Source: Lachnospiraceae bacterium
GTDB lineage: Bacteria; Bacillota; Clostridia; Lachnospirales; Lachnospiraceae
NCBI GenBank assembly: GCA_017444015.1
Contig: JAFSXN010000001.1
Span: 17,319-81,318, forward strand
Direction: 5' to 3'
DNA: 64,000 nt
Every line of letters starts with the position of its first letter. Position 1 is the first letter of the stretch. The notes beneath the pieces are model-generated. The model was given only the letters and a program-made list of their open reading frames with translations, was not told the origin of the DNA and ran no database searches. Made by a program: the position numbers and the translations under genes. This document shows positions 23,258 to 32,523 of this stretch, in pieces.

Positions 23258-24818
23258 ATCCCATTCCATAAGTCCCGAAAACAACAACCCCGGTAAACAG
23301 TACTCCAAGTACGATCCACTGAAGATACGCGGGCTTTTCTGACAATCTCTCCCGAATACTTCCCTTTTGCTGTAAGAGGCTCACGCAGAGCAAAACAAGA
23401 AGCGCGATAACCGCTACCCGAAGCTCCTCTTCCGGAAGACCCAGCTCTGTAAATACGATATTCCAGTCAAATCCGCCGGAGAAGCAAAATGCGTCCCGGA
23501 TCGTCTGGAAGGCGGCGGGAACGCTTTCGGAAATATCAAATACACGTAAAAAAGCCATAAGGCAAAAGGTTCTCAGAACTCGAAAAAGCTTTAATCCAAA
23601 GCTCCGCTCCGTAAGCTTAAGCCTCCGGGTAAGAGCAAGCGACACCGGTTCAAGCTCCGTTCCGAGGATCAGGAAGAAGCAGTTCAAAAGCCCCCAGACC
23701 ACAAATCTGCTTTCCGAGCCGTGCCACATCCCGGTAGCAACCCAGACAGCTATCATAGGAAGATATAAGGGAATCCTCTTTCCGAGACCTTCGCTGATAT
23801 GCGTCCTTACCCATTTGGAAAAGCGCAGAAGACTCTTGGATACGGTCAGCGGATAAAAGATATAATCCTTAAACCAGGTCCCTAAGGTGATATGCCATCT
23901 CCGCCAGTACTCAGCGATATTCTTGGAGAAGAACGGCCGCTCGAAGTTCTCCGCTACGCGTATGCCAAACATTTCCGATACCCCGAGCGCAACGTCGATT
24001 CCTCCCGAAAAATCTCCGTAGATCTGCATGGAATAAAAGAAGATCGTAAGAAGGAGATATACGCCCTGATAGGTCCCCCGCAGAGCAATCGAATTCTCAA
24101 CATATCCTGCCAGCCGATCCGCGATCACGAGCTTCTTAAACAACCCCCAGAGGATCCGCATAAAGCCTGAGCGGATCTTTAAAGGATCAAAATCCGCTCC
24201 CCGGTACAGCTCCGCAGAAAGCTCCTTAAACCGGCTGATCGGACCCTGGATGATCTGCGGAAAATAGGAAACATACAGCGCAAATCGAAAAATATTCCGC
24301 TCGGCAGAGCACCTTCCGTAGTAGATATCGATCAGATATCCCATGGACTGAAAGGTATAAAAGGAGATCCCCAAAGGCAAGAGAAGATTTAAAAAGGGAA
24401 CAAACTCCATGTCTCCAAAGGCTCGCAGCCTGAACAGATTCCAATAGGCAATACAGAAATCCGCATACTTTAAAAAGATCAGGATCCCGAAATTGAGAAA
24501 CAGGCATAAAAACAAAAGCCATCTCTGCTTCTTCTTTTCTAACGCCTTGTAGGCCTTCCTTTCGTCCTTGGAAAGGCTGTCCTTATGCTCTTTCAGATAG
24601 TCCTTCTGCAGAAGCAGCCTCTTCTCGATCAGTAGAGCGAAGCCCCAGGTTGTGATCGTCGTAAAAAGCAGAAACAGGACCCGTTTAATCCCTGTGCAGA
24701 GATAAAAATAATAGCTTGCGGCCAGCAATACGCACCACTGCCACCTCTTCGGAAGAGCATAGTATACCAAAAGCGCGATTATTACAAAACCCGCAAACCT
24801 GAGCGATATAAAAGACAT
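23223..24818 (-). CDS. MBOAT O-acyltransferase (DltB/AlgI-like), 531 aa
   Basis: Polytopic membrane acyltransferase with about ten or more transmembrane segments. The MBOAT landmarks are YWRRWHITLGTWFKDYIFYP and the catalytic-type His in ATGMWHGSESRFVVWG. In dlt systems this protein passes the aminoacyl group from the carrier protein across the membrane; in AlgI-type systems it handles acetyl groups. The neighbouring adenylation enzyme and carrier protein favour the dlt mode. It lies 7 bases downstream of the carrier protein gene and is co-transcribed with it. Confidence 0.9.
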   Translation of the reverse strand: MSFISLRFAGFVIIALLVYYALPKRWQWCVLLAASYYFYLCTGIKRVLFLLFTTITTWGFALLIEKRLLLQKDYLKEHKDSLSKDERKAYKALEKKKQRWLLFLCLFLNFGILIFLKYADFCIAYWNLFRLRAFGDMEFVPFLNLLLPLGISFYTFQSMGYLIDIYYGRCSAERNIFRFALYVSYFPQIIQGPISRFKELSAELYRGADFDPLKIRSGFMRILWGLFKKLVIADRLAGYVENSIALRGTYQGVYLLLTIFFYSMQIYGDFSGGIDVALGVSEMFGIRVAENFERPFFSKNIAEYWRRWHITLGTWFKDYIFYPLTVSKSLLRFSKWVRTHISEGLGKRIPLYLPMIAVWVATGMWHGSESRFVVWGLLNCFFLILGTELEPVSLALTRRLKLTERSFGLKLFRVLRTFCLMAFLRVFDISESVPAAFQTIRDAFCFSGGFDWNIVFTELGLPEEELRVAVIALLVLLCVSLLQQKGSIRERLSEKPAYLQWIVLGVLFTGVVVFGTYGMGYDAKAFIYLQF

Positions 24819-24825
24819 AATAGAA

Positions 24826-25053
24826 TCAATCTTCCTGTAAGCTCTGGATCAGGTCATAGATCGCCTCGGCGGAATTAAAGTTCTCAGGAACCATATGCTC
24901 CGCCGTGATCTCGACATCGAACTCATCCATCAGCTCGCCGACCAGGGTAACGATATCGAAGGAATCAAAGATCTTCTTATCGATCAGCCCTGTCTCCAGC
25001 TCGTAATCCACCTCCGGATGGATCGAACGCAGAATTTCAATTACATCCTCCAT
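24826..25053 (-). CDS. Acyl carrier protein, DltC-like, 75 aa
   Basis: Carrier protein with the phosphopantetheine site Ser31 in FDSFDIVTL. The site differs from the DSL motif of fatty acid ACP and resembles the FDS motif of D-alanyl carrier proteins. It would be charged by the adenylation enzyme encoded just upstream (25078-26583) and deliver its cargo to the MBOAT protein. Length and acidic composition are normal. Confidence 0.9.
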   Translation of the reverse strand: MEDVIEILRSIHPEVDYELETGLIDKKIFDSFDIVTLVGELMDEFDVEITAEHMVPENFNSAEAIYDLIQSLQED

Positions 25054-25077
25054 AAATAAATCCTCTCAAATATTTTT

Positions 25078-26583
25078 TTACAGCATTTCCTTCAGTTTCA
25101 CCCGGTCGATCTTCCCGCTTGCAAGAAGAGGCATCTCCTGCAGCTTGTGGTAGACGTTCGGGAGCATATAATGCACCAGCTTCTTTCTGAGGGTCTCCGC
25201 CAGTGAAAGATCGTCATATTCCTCCGAGACGTAGAACAGAACGATCTTCTGTTTTTTCTGTTCGTACAGAGGGCAGCAGACCTCCATCCCCGGAAGCGAC
25301 GCAGCTACCGTCTCGATCTCCCCCAGCTCGATCCGATGTCCCATATGCTTGATCTGGAAGTCCTTACGGGAAACAAACACCAGCTCATGCCGCTCATTAT
25401 ACATCGCCAGATCCCCGGTCCGATAGATCGTCTCCGGATAATAAGGATTTAGCGGATTCTGAACAAAGACCTCCTTAGTTTTCTCCGGCGAATGATAGTA
25501 GCCCAGGGCCAGGCAGCTTCCCTTGACGCAGATCTCCCCAACCTTATCCTTTCTCCCGATCAGCCGGTCGTCCTCGTCCAAAAGCAGGATCTCCGTATTC
25601 TTAAAGGGCTTTCCGATAGGGATCGTCTCATCATCCCCATAGTCCCTGTCAACAATATAATATGTACAGACACCCGTCACCTCCGTCGGTCCGTATATCT
25701 GAACAAAAACAGCCTCCGGATAATTCTGCTTCCAGTAATTATAGCATTTCGTCGGCATGGATTCCGCTCCGAAGATGATCTTTCTGAGATACTCCGGCCG
25801 AAGCGAAGCAAAGCCCTTAAAGGTCGAAACCATTTTCATGGCGGAGGGCACCCAGCGGATCGTCGTGATCCTGTAATCCTGTAAAAAATTCAACAGCTTG
25901 ATCGGGATCGAAAAATATTCCTTCGGCACGATCCCGCAGCTCCCTCCCGCCTTCAGCGTACAGTAGATATCAATCAGGGAAGCGTCAAAATAGAACGGTG
26001 CCTGATTGGCGATAATATCCTCGGAGGTGATCCCGACCTCCTCTGTAAAGTGATCGACATAATCGATCAGAGATCTGTGGCTCACTACTACTCCCTTGGG
26101 AATGCCGGTCGAGCCTGAGGTATAGAGTACATAGACCGGATCGGTATCGATAGCCTCGGACAGTCTCTCTCCGATCAGAGCCTCATCCACCGTTGTCTCA
26201 AGCATCTCCTCAAAGAGAAAAACATCCGTCGAATATTTTCTGGCAGTATCAAAGTGGGAAATATCCGTGATGACAGCGGCCGGCCTCAGATTTTCAACGA
26301 TCAGCGACAGCCTGTACTCCGGCATCTCCGTATCCAACGGCACATAAAAATTCCTGCTCATCACCGTCCCGAAAAAGGCCTTTAAGACCGCAGGCGCCTT
26401 ATCCATAAAGATCAGGACAGGACTGCATACGGTATTCAGCTTCCCGATCAGCTTTGTCGCCACCGCCTTGGAATCCCTAAGCAGGGAATCGTAGCTTACC
26501 TCCGTCTGCTCATCAAAATATGCGCATTTCTCAGGAAATTGCTTTGCAGAAGCAAAAAGATAATCAATAACGTTGTTATTCAT
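25078..26583 (-). CDS. Amino-acid adenylation enzyme, DltA-like, 501 aa
   Basis: ANL-superfamily ligase that activates a carboxylic acid as adenylate and loads it on the carrier protein. Core motifs are YTSGSTGIPKG (residues 154-164), FDAS with Asp200 (the residue that holds the alpha-amino group in amino-acid adenylating enzymes), YGPTE, YRTGD and the catalytic Lys491 in ASGKIDR. Length matches stand-alone DltA. The conserved Asp argues for an amino-acid substrate; whether that is D-Ala or a beta-amino acid from the co-encoded aminomutase cannot be read from sequence. The gene overlaps the fucosyltransferase gene by 8 bases. Confidence 0.88.
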   Translation of the reverse strand: MNNNVIDYLFASAKQFPEKCAYFDEQTEVSYDSLLRDSKAVATKLIGKLNTVCSPVLIFMDKAPAVLKAFFGTVMSRNFYVPLDTEMPEYRLSLIVENLRPAAVITDISHFDTARKYSTDVFLFEEMLETTVDEALIGERLSEAIDTDPVYVLYTSGSTGIPKGVVVSHRSLIDYVDHFTEEVGITSEDIIANQAPFYFDASLIDIYCTLKAGGSCGIVPKEYFSIPIKLLNFLQDYRITTIRWVPSAMKMVSTFKGFASLRPEYLRKIIFGAESMPTKCYNYWKQNYPEAVFVQIYGPTEVTGVCTYYIVDRDYGDDETIPIGKPFKNTEILLLDEDDRLIGRKDKVGEICVKGSCLALGYYHSPEKTKEVFVQNPLNPYYPETIYRTGDLAMYNERHELVFVSRKDFQIKHMGHRIELGEIETVAASLPGMEVCCPLYEQKKQKIVLFYVSEEYDDLSLAETLRKKLVHYMLPNVYHKLQEMPLLASGKIDRVKLKEML

Positions 26584-27610
26584 CGCACATCAACCACCCG
26601 CTGATTGTTTTTATCTCATTATCCCGGTCCTTTAGATACGCCCTTGGATAGATCGTCAGATGCCCCGTGTTTTCATTGAGAAGAGCCGCCCACTGACTGA
26701 ACGTGGAGTTTGCGATGATATTATGCCGGCACAGACTCATCAGCTGCATATCCCGAAAGCTCTGCTCCCCAGTATTATTAGCCACGATCTTCTTATTGTC
26801 AATATAGCCAAACTCCGCTTCCACAAATCCCGGATCGTCCGAAAAGATAAAGAACCGAAGGGAATCCCCGGAGAGCCCGGTCTGTTCACAGATCATCCGG
26901 ATCGCTTTTTCGTAGTACTCCCTGGAAAGGGTCTTAAACATATCCCGATAGGTCGTAACGTAATCCCCCCTCCGGACGTGGATGCTCACGGAATTTGTCG
27001 AAAGAATCTCATATTTTAACGACAGATTCTGCTCATCCTCAAAGGCAGGAAAAGCAAAGGCTCTCCTTGCCTCCGAAAGCACAGGCTTAAACAGCTCCTC
27101 CTCGGTAAAAAAACCGATAAAATAATAATCCTCCGAAGAATCCAGCGCCTCCAGTCTTTCCCTCGTAAGGCTCTCGGTAAACGCGTCAATGATATACGGT
27201 TCTCTTTTTTTCCCGGAAAACTCCCGAAGGATCCGGTTGGGATAACGGCGGAAGCCCTCGAACCGCTTAGCCGCGTTCCTGCTGTGGTTCCCGGGATTCG
27301 GATTCCCCGAAACCATCTCCCTTGTCGCCATAACGTTGGGGATCAGTCCGGTCACCCGAAATATCTCATTTTTTGAGGCTTCCTCGAGACAGAACCCGCC
27401 TTCCTTGGCCTTGCCTGTCTCAGAGGTCATAGCCTGTCCCCCGGAGCCAAAAATCCTGTACAGCTCATAGCCGTGATGATCGTTATTCGCGTAGAACCAG
27501 GTCAGATCCGCCTTGACGGAAACCTCAGGATACAACTTTTTCAGGAGCAGACAAAATGCATATTGAAACATCTGGTTCCCCAGTCCGCTGGTAAATCTGA
27601 CAATAAACAT
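26576..27610 (-). CDS. Glycosyltransferase family 11 (alpha-1,2-fucosyltransferase-like), 344 aa
   Basis: GT11 enzyme: the N terminus FTSGLGNQMFQYAF and the HVRRGDYV motif (GDP-fucose binding) are both present, as is the C-terminal SNSTFSWWAALL-type block, here NSTFSQWAALLN. It would add a fucose-like deoxysugar from a GDP-sugar to a surface glycan. The GDP-mannose pathway gene manC lies at 58153, which fits GDP-sugar supply, although no GDP-fucose synthesis genes are in the window. Residues 80-110 contain an extra loop compared with compact GT11 proteins. Confidence 0.88.
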   Translation of the reverse strand: MFIVRFTSGLGNQMFQYAFCLLLKKLYPEVSVKADLTWFYANNDHHGYELYRIFGSGGQAMTSETGKAKEGGFCLEEASKNEIFRVTGLIPNVMATREMVSGNPNPGNHSRNAAKRFEGFRRYPNRILREFSGKKREPYIIDAFTESLTRERLEALDSSEDYYFIGFFTEEELFKPVLSEARRAFAFPAFEDEQNLSLKYEILSTNSVSIHVRRGDYVTTYRDMFKTLSREYYEKAIRMICEQTGLSGDSLRFFIFSDDPGFVEAEFGYIDNKKIVANNTGEQSFRDMQLMSLCRHNIIANSTFSQWAALLNENTGHLTIYPRAYLKDRDNEIKTISGWLMCDE

Positions 27611-27629
27611 CTATTCCCCCGATCATTTT

Positions 27630-27657
27630 ATAGGAAACGAATTTATTCGTCTACGAT
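27630..27657. repeat. Palindromic repeat family B, copy 1
   Basis: ATAGGAAACGAAT / ATTCGTCTACGAT, imperfect arms. The left arm equals the arm at 47400-47412 and the right arm resembles the one at 47328-47340. The stop codon of the GT2 gene (27651-27653) lies inside it, so it may also be a terminator-like processing site. Confidence 0.65.
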
Positions 27658-28652
27658 AGTTTTTTCCGGATCCCCCGAAGGATCGTCCGAATGCTGTAAG
27701 AGAACAGCGAAGGATCTCCCTCAGGCCTGACGACTTCCCGGATATTATAGTCATACATATCCTTCAGAAACTTATAGTTCTCCCTGTCCGGATGCTTCAT
27801 CCACATCTTCAGAGCGGTCCCGAAATCCTTTTCCGCTCTGATCGCCGCGTATTCCGACAGCCCGACCGCTTTCCTGACCCATTTTGTCATAGTCTGGGAA
27901 AGGTAGCAGTCGTCCCTTATAAGATTCCTCTCCATCGCAAGGGAATTCCAGTTCTTTCCCCCTTTTTTCCGGACATAGCGCCAGGCGCTCATCCTTTCCT
28001 CCATACGGAAGATATCGCCCTGGATCAGAAGAAACAGGAGGATGACAGCGTCATCTACAAAATCATGCGCCCGATAAAGGATCGTATAATCATATTTTTC
28101 AGCCGGATAGATATTTCTGGAAACGACCGTCGCGTAATGCCCGGGCCATTTTCCGGAATACTTGAAATCCTCATAGGTAAACTTCCCGTTCCATTCATAT
28201 AATTCTCCGACCTTCAGGATCTCAGGGTCTTCTATCGCCCGATCCTCATCGTCGATCATTGTCAGACCATGCGTACAGGCTATGTACTCCGGATGCTCCT
28301 CGAGAAAATCCACCTGCTTTTCAAGTTTATACTCATCCGTCCAGTAATCGTCTCCCTCCAGATAGGCCAGATATTCCCCCCGGCATTCCTTTGTCGTCAG
28401 GTAGACGTTCAGGGTAGGTCTTCCGAGGTTCTTCTCCCGGAGCAAAAGCCTTATATTCTCCTTCTTCTCCGGATAATCCTCAGCGACTCTCTTTAAAATA
28501 TCCCTCGTCGCGTCCGTCGAACAGTCCTCTCCGACCACGACCTCGAAAGGGAAGTTCGTCTTCTGTGAAAGGACACTGCGGAGCGCCCTCTCCACATACC
28601 TCTCGTGGTTATACGTTATGAATATTACGCTTAATTTGATCTTATCGTTCAT
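27651..28652 (-). CDS. Glycosyltransferase family 2, 333 aa
   Basis: GT-A fold transferase with the N-terminal signature LSVIFITYNHERYVERALRS, the nucleotide-binding VVGEDCSTDATRDI and the acidic motif YLEGDDYWTDEYKLEKQ. It would transfer a sugar from a nucleotide-sugar during assembly of the surface polymer. No membrane segment is visible. Its start overlaps the ABC transporter gene by 11 bases, placing it firmly in the operon. The acceptor cannot be inferred. Confidence 0.9.
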   Translation of the reverse strand: MNDKIKLSVIFITYNHERYVERALRSVLSQKTNFPFEVVVGEDCSTDATRDILKRVAEDYPEKKENIRLLLREKNLGRPTLNVYLTTKECRGEYLAYLEGDDYWTDEYKLEKQVDFLEEHPEYIACTHGLTMIDDEDRAIEDPEILKVGELYEWNGKFTYEDFKYSGKWPGHYATVVSRNIYPAEKYDYTILYRAHDFVDDAVILLFLLIQGDIFRMEERMSAWRYVRKKGGKNWNSLAMERNLIRDDCYLSQTMTKWVRKAVGLSEYAAIRAEKDFGTALKMWMKHPDRENYKFLKDMYDYNIREVVRPEGDPSLFSYSIRTILRGIRKKLS

Positions 28653-30483
28653 TAGAATCCGGACTACCGCTCATTTTCTCGCAGTACACCTTCCCGTCCT
28701 CAACCTTAAATACGATCTGGCAGTTTTCAATAGTCGTAAGCCTATGGGCGATGATGATCAGGGTCTTGCGCCCCATCAGACTGTCGATCGCTTCCATCAC
28801 GGCGGCTTCCGTCTCGTTATCGAGAGCCGAGGTCGCCTCGTCTAAGACCAGGATCTCCGGATCGTCGTACAGAGCCCTCGCTATCCCGATCCTCTGCCGC
28901 TGTCCTCCAGATAACCGGACGCCCCGCTCACCGACCACGGTATCCAGGCCTTCCTTCAGCCCCTTTACAAAATCGTAGAGCTGGGCTTCCCGTAACGCCT
29001 CCCAGACCTTCTCCTCATCGATCAGCTCATCCTCGATTCCAAACGCCACATTATTCCGGATCGTTTCATCGGACAGATAGATCGCCTGAGGGATATACGC
29101 CAGCTTCTTAGACCACTTCAGAGGATGCTTATGAACGTTCATCGTTCCGTAGCGAACCTCCCCCGAAACCGGGGTCAGGATACCCAGAATGATATCCGCG
29201 ATCGTAGACTTTCCCGCGCCGCTCGGCCCAACGATCCCAATCGCCGCTCCGATCGGTATCTCAAAGCTCACCTGATTAAGGACTAACGGATCGCTTCCCG
29301 GATACCGATAGGACACGTTGTCAATGACGATCGCTTTAGGCCTCTCTTCTTTGATCCCTTCGGTCTGGTCCGTAACATTATCCTTCAGAGCTTTCGTTTC
29401 CCGCACCGATCCCTTTACAGGCTCGAAAGCGTCCGGCTCTGCCTCATCCGCCAGCTCGAAGTCCTGCATATCCTCCGTATCCTTGATATCCCGATAGATC
29501 AGATCCACAGAGGGCTTTAAAAAAATGATCAGATTCGCGTAATTGTTGATCTTACTGACCGAAGGCAGGAGCTTGAAGGCGGCCACAGCGAAGGCGGTCA
29601 GCTGCGTGATCATGGAATTGATATCCGCTCCCTGATACAGCTTGATCAGAAGCACCGAAAGGATTGCTCCGATACAGGCGGTCTCGATCGTATACTTGGG
29701 AACATTGCCGAGAACATTATTGTTCCTGACCGCCCGCATTTTTTCCTTCCCATAGCTTGTAAAGGCATTTACAAAATACTTTTCCCGGTGCAGGATCTTG
29801 ATGTCCTTGACTGCGCCGAGAGCCTGGTTGATCGACTGATGCATCTTCCCGTCGTAGATCTGGTTGATCTTGACGTATTCCTTCGCCCGGTTCTTAAAGA
29901 TCAGCATATACAGCCCGGTAAAGATCGCGAGGATCGCGACGACGAAAACTGTAATGAACCAGTCGACGACTAACAGATAGATACAGAGCAAAACGCAGAT
30001 CAGAAACTCCGAAAGCAGCGAAAAGACACTCAGAAGCATCTGAAAGAGCCGCTCCGAATCCAGCATAACGTTTCTCACCATCTCCGCGGAATTCTTGTCG
30101 AGATGATAAGTATAGGGCTTCTTGAGATAGCAGTCGATCAGCCGTCCCGAGATCAGAAGCTGGTTATCGTAGATAAAGGTATACTGTATATAGTTGAGCC
30201 ACAGCAGATAGGCGTTTTTCACCAGGTACACAAGGATCAGGGAAAGCGTCGCAAAGGCATAAAACTGCCTGTCGCTCTGCATATGGAAGCCGTCGTACAG
30301 CTTCTTTAAAATAGCGTTGTTATGTATCGCCCCGGGATTCGTGATGATCGATACCAGACCCGTGATCAGCGATACTCCGGCCAGTTCAAAGAGCGCGCCG
30401 ATAAACAGCCCGATGCAGAGCAGAACAGACTGCAGCTTCTGCTTTCCGGAAAATATGTAATTCAGCTTTCTCAGTATACTCAT
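28642..30483 (-). CDS. ABC transporter with fused membrane and ATPase domains (flippase type), 613 aa
   Basis: Half-size exporter with six predicted transmembrane helices in residues 1-320 and an ATPase domain from about 385. Walker A GPSGAGKST is at 419-427, the signature LSGGQRQR and Walker B VLDEATSALD follow. Similar proteins (PglK/MsbA-like) flip lipid-linked glycans across the membrane, which fits the neighbouring glycosyltransferases. Residues about 335-382 form an acidic, low-complexity linker longer than usual. The start overlaps the asnB stop as ATGA. Confidence 0.9.
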   Translation of the reverse strand: MSILRKLNYIFSGKQKLQSVLLCIGLFIGALFELAGVSLITGLVSIITNPGAIHNNAILKKLYDGFHMQSDRQFYAFATLSLILVYLVKNAYLLWLNYIQYTFIYDNQLLISGRLIDCYLKKPYTYHLDKNSAEMVRNVMLDSERLFQMLLSVFSLLSEFLICVLLCIYLLVVDWFITVFVVAILAIFTGLYMLIFKNRAKEYVKINQIYDGKMHQSINQALGAVKDIKILHREKYFVNAFTSYGKEKMRAVRNNNVLGNVPKYTIETACIGAILSVLLIKLYQGADINSMITQLTAFAVAAFKLLPSVSKINNYANLIIFLKPSVDLIYRDIKDTEDMQDFELADEAEPDAFEPVKGSVRETKALKDNVTDQTEGIKEERPKAIVIDNVSYRYPGSDPLVLNQVSFEIPIGAAIGIVGPSGAGKSTIADIILGILTPVSGEVRYGTMNVHKHPLKWSKKLAYIPQAIYLSDETIRNNVAFGIEDELIDEEKVWEALREAQLYDFVKGLKEGLDTVVGERGVRLSGGQRQRIGIARALYDDPEILVLDEATSALDNETEAAVMEAIDSLMGRKTLIIIAHRLTTIENCQIVFKVEDGKVYCEKMSGSPDSNER

Positions 30484-32411
30484 ACAGCCTCTCTGTGCCT
30501 GATCACATTCTTTTCCCAGAGATAAGGGTACAGCATGGAAAACGCCTTTTCTCCGTCCGCAAACGACGCTGCGGGATCGTTTATTACCTTCATCACCGCA
30601 TCCCTCGTTTCTCCGGGCCGGATCAGATCACAGTTCCTGAAATCCTGCGAATCCGTAAGATCCGTAAAATATTCCCGAAGGGGCCCCTTCATCCATTCCA
30701 CGATCGGCGTATTAAAGCCGATCTTTGTCTTCCGGTACGTGATTTCTTTGGGCATAAAAGGACTCATGGCATCCCGGATGATTGATTTCGAATAACCGCC
30801 GTGGAGCTTTGAGCGCCAGGACAGCGACATTGCGTAGCTTACGACCCGGTAGTCCAAAAAAGGCATCCGGATCTCGACCCCGCTCGCCATACTGTAGCGG
30901 TCATAGTTTCGAAGCAAGGTCGGCAGGATCGTTTCGTGGGAGCTGGCGTAAAGGATCTGATTTAAGGTATCCATGCTCTCATAAGCGGGATCTCCCTGGG
31001 CACGGACCCTTTTATAGCCCTGCTTTCCGGCTTTGAGACGGTCCTTGAGCTGCCGCTTCAGAAAATTCATATAGACCGCGTTCTTGCTGTTGCTTCTCAG
31101 CGCCGTATTGCTGCCGTCCTTCGGAAAGCTGTCCACATACGCGGTCAGGACCATATCCCGCTCTGCTTTCGACCCCGCGTCCTTTAAAGCATTGATAAAG
31201 TCAAAGGTATAGCCGCCGAAAAGCTCATCCGCCCTGTGCCCATCGATCGTAACGACCGTTCCGTCCTGCTTCAGCGCGCGATATAAAAGCATCATGGGAA
31301 TCGGGCTTGTCAGGTATACATCCTCAAACAGATAGACCATCTCATCGAGCTGATCCACCGCCTTCCCCGGATCGATCTCCACAAAGGTCGAGCGGATCCC
31401 CAGATAGTCCGTTACCTTCTTCGCATATACACTCTCATCCAAGGCAGTCCCCGGAAACGTCGCGACATAGGCATGCTGCCAGTCACGGTTGACCCGCAGC
31501 AGCGCTCCCCCCGGGGTATTCCCGGCAGCACTGTCAGCAAAGGCTGTCTTTGATACCTCCTGTCCCTGCCTGTTTCCTGCCAGATGCGCCATCGCGCAGA
31601 TCGTCGCAGAGGAATCAAGCCCTCCGGAAAGCGCGGTACCGATCGTTACGTCCGAACGCATTCTGAGCCGGATCGCGTCAAAAAAAAGCTCCCTGAATTC
31701 CTCAACCTGTCCTTCGTAAGTATCCGCCGGTCTTACCAGATTCCTAAGCGTATCCCAGAAGCCTTCGATCCGAAGACCGGTGCCATCCACATAGCCGTAG
31801 CTTCCCGCGGGGAATCGGAGGATTCCTCCGATAACGCATTCTTCCGTGCTTTCATAGTATACGATCCGCTCCGGATCACAGACCAGTCTGCGATTTGGCC
31901 GTACCTCATCCATAAGCGGGAACAGCGCCTTCATCTCCGAGGCAAACGCAAAGCCTCCCCCGGAAAGCCTGGTATAGTAGAGAGGCTTAACCCCAAAACG
32001 GTCCCTGCTTAAGAATAATCTCTTTTCCCTCCTGTCCCAGATTGCGAAAGCCCACATCCCGTTGAACCGGTCAAGGCACTTCTCCTTATAGTGATCATAG
32101 GCTGCTAAGAGGACCTCGGAATCCGACTCACTCTCAAACTGATAGCCCTTTTGTTCAAGCGCTCTCCGAAGCTCAAGGAAATTATAGATCTCTCCGTTAA
32201 ATACCAGCTCATACCGGCCGTCCTTCGAGGACATCGGCTGTCTTCCCTTTTCGGAAAGATCCAAAATCGAAAGTCTCCGGTGCCCGAGCGTCACCCCTTC
32301 CTCCTGCTTCAGCCCCCAGTCATCCGGCCCCCTGTGGATCAGGGTATTCAGGCAGCGCTCCGCCAATCCTCTGTCAATATTCTGATTGATTACCCCGAAA
32401 ATCCCACACAT
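30480..32411 (-). CDS. asnB: Asparagine synthase (glutamine-hydrolysing), 643 aa
   Basis: N-terminal Ntn glutaminase domain starting MCGIFGV, with Cys2 as nucleophile and RHRG-like HRGPDDWG, then a synthetase domain with the PP-loop ALSGGLDSSATI. AsnB-like proteins inside glycan clusters often amidate a sugar acid or an envelope precursor and do not make free asparagine, so either role is possible. ATG 32411 is required by the N-terminal Cys; the longer frame to 32456 is not used, and AAAGGG lies upstream. An unusual Gly/Ala-rich insert (about QGQEVSKTAFADSAAG) follows the PP-loop region. Confidence 0.9.
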   Translation of the reverse strand: MCGIFGVINQNIDRGLAERCLNTLIHRGPDDWGLKQEEGVTLGHRRLSILDLSEKGRQPMSSKDGRYELVFNGEIYNFLELRRALEQKGYQFESESDSEVLLAAYDHYKEKCLDRFNGMWAFAIWDRREKRLFLSRDRFGVKPLYYTRLSGGGFAFASEMKALFPLMDEVRPNRRLVCDPERIVYYESTEECVIGGILRFPAGSYGYVDGTGLRIEGFWDTLRNLVRPADTYEGQVEEFRELFFDAIRLRMRSDVTIGTALSGGLDSSATICAMAHLAGNRQGQEVSKTAFADSAAGNTPGGALLRVNRDWQHAYVATFPGTALDESVYAKKVTDYLGIRSTFVEIDPGKAVDQLDEMVYLFEDVYLTSPIPMMLLYRALKQDGTVVTIDGHRADELFGGYTFDFINALKDAGSKAERDMVLTAYVDSFPKDGSNTALRSNSKNAVYMNFLKRQLKDRLKAGKQGYKRVRAQGDPAYESMDTLNQILYASSHETILPTLLRNYDRYSMASGVEIRMPFLDYRVVSYAMSLSWRSKLHGGYSKSIIRDAMSPFMPKEITYRKTKIGFNTPIVEWMKGPLREYFTDLTDSQDFRNCDLIRPGETRDAVMKVINDPAASFADGEKAFSMLYPYLWEKNVIRHREAV

Positions 32412-32523
32412 ATGTATCCCTTTATTATCATTCTTTATACTTGCGAAACTGGTCAACTTTCATTTTCATTACCGCAAATGCACTGAAACTGTAGTTGCTA
32501 TTCCGGCTGATCGGCAGCGTAAA

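Noticed and set aside
25078-26583. Nonribosomal peptide synthetase module
   Set aside because: There is no condensation or fused carrier domain; a separate DltC-like carrier and MBOAT/DltD-like partners indicate a dlt-type system.
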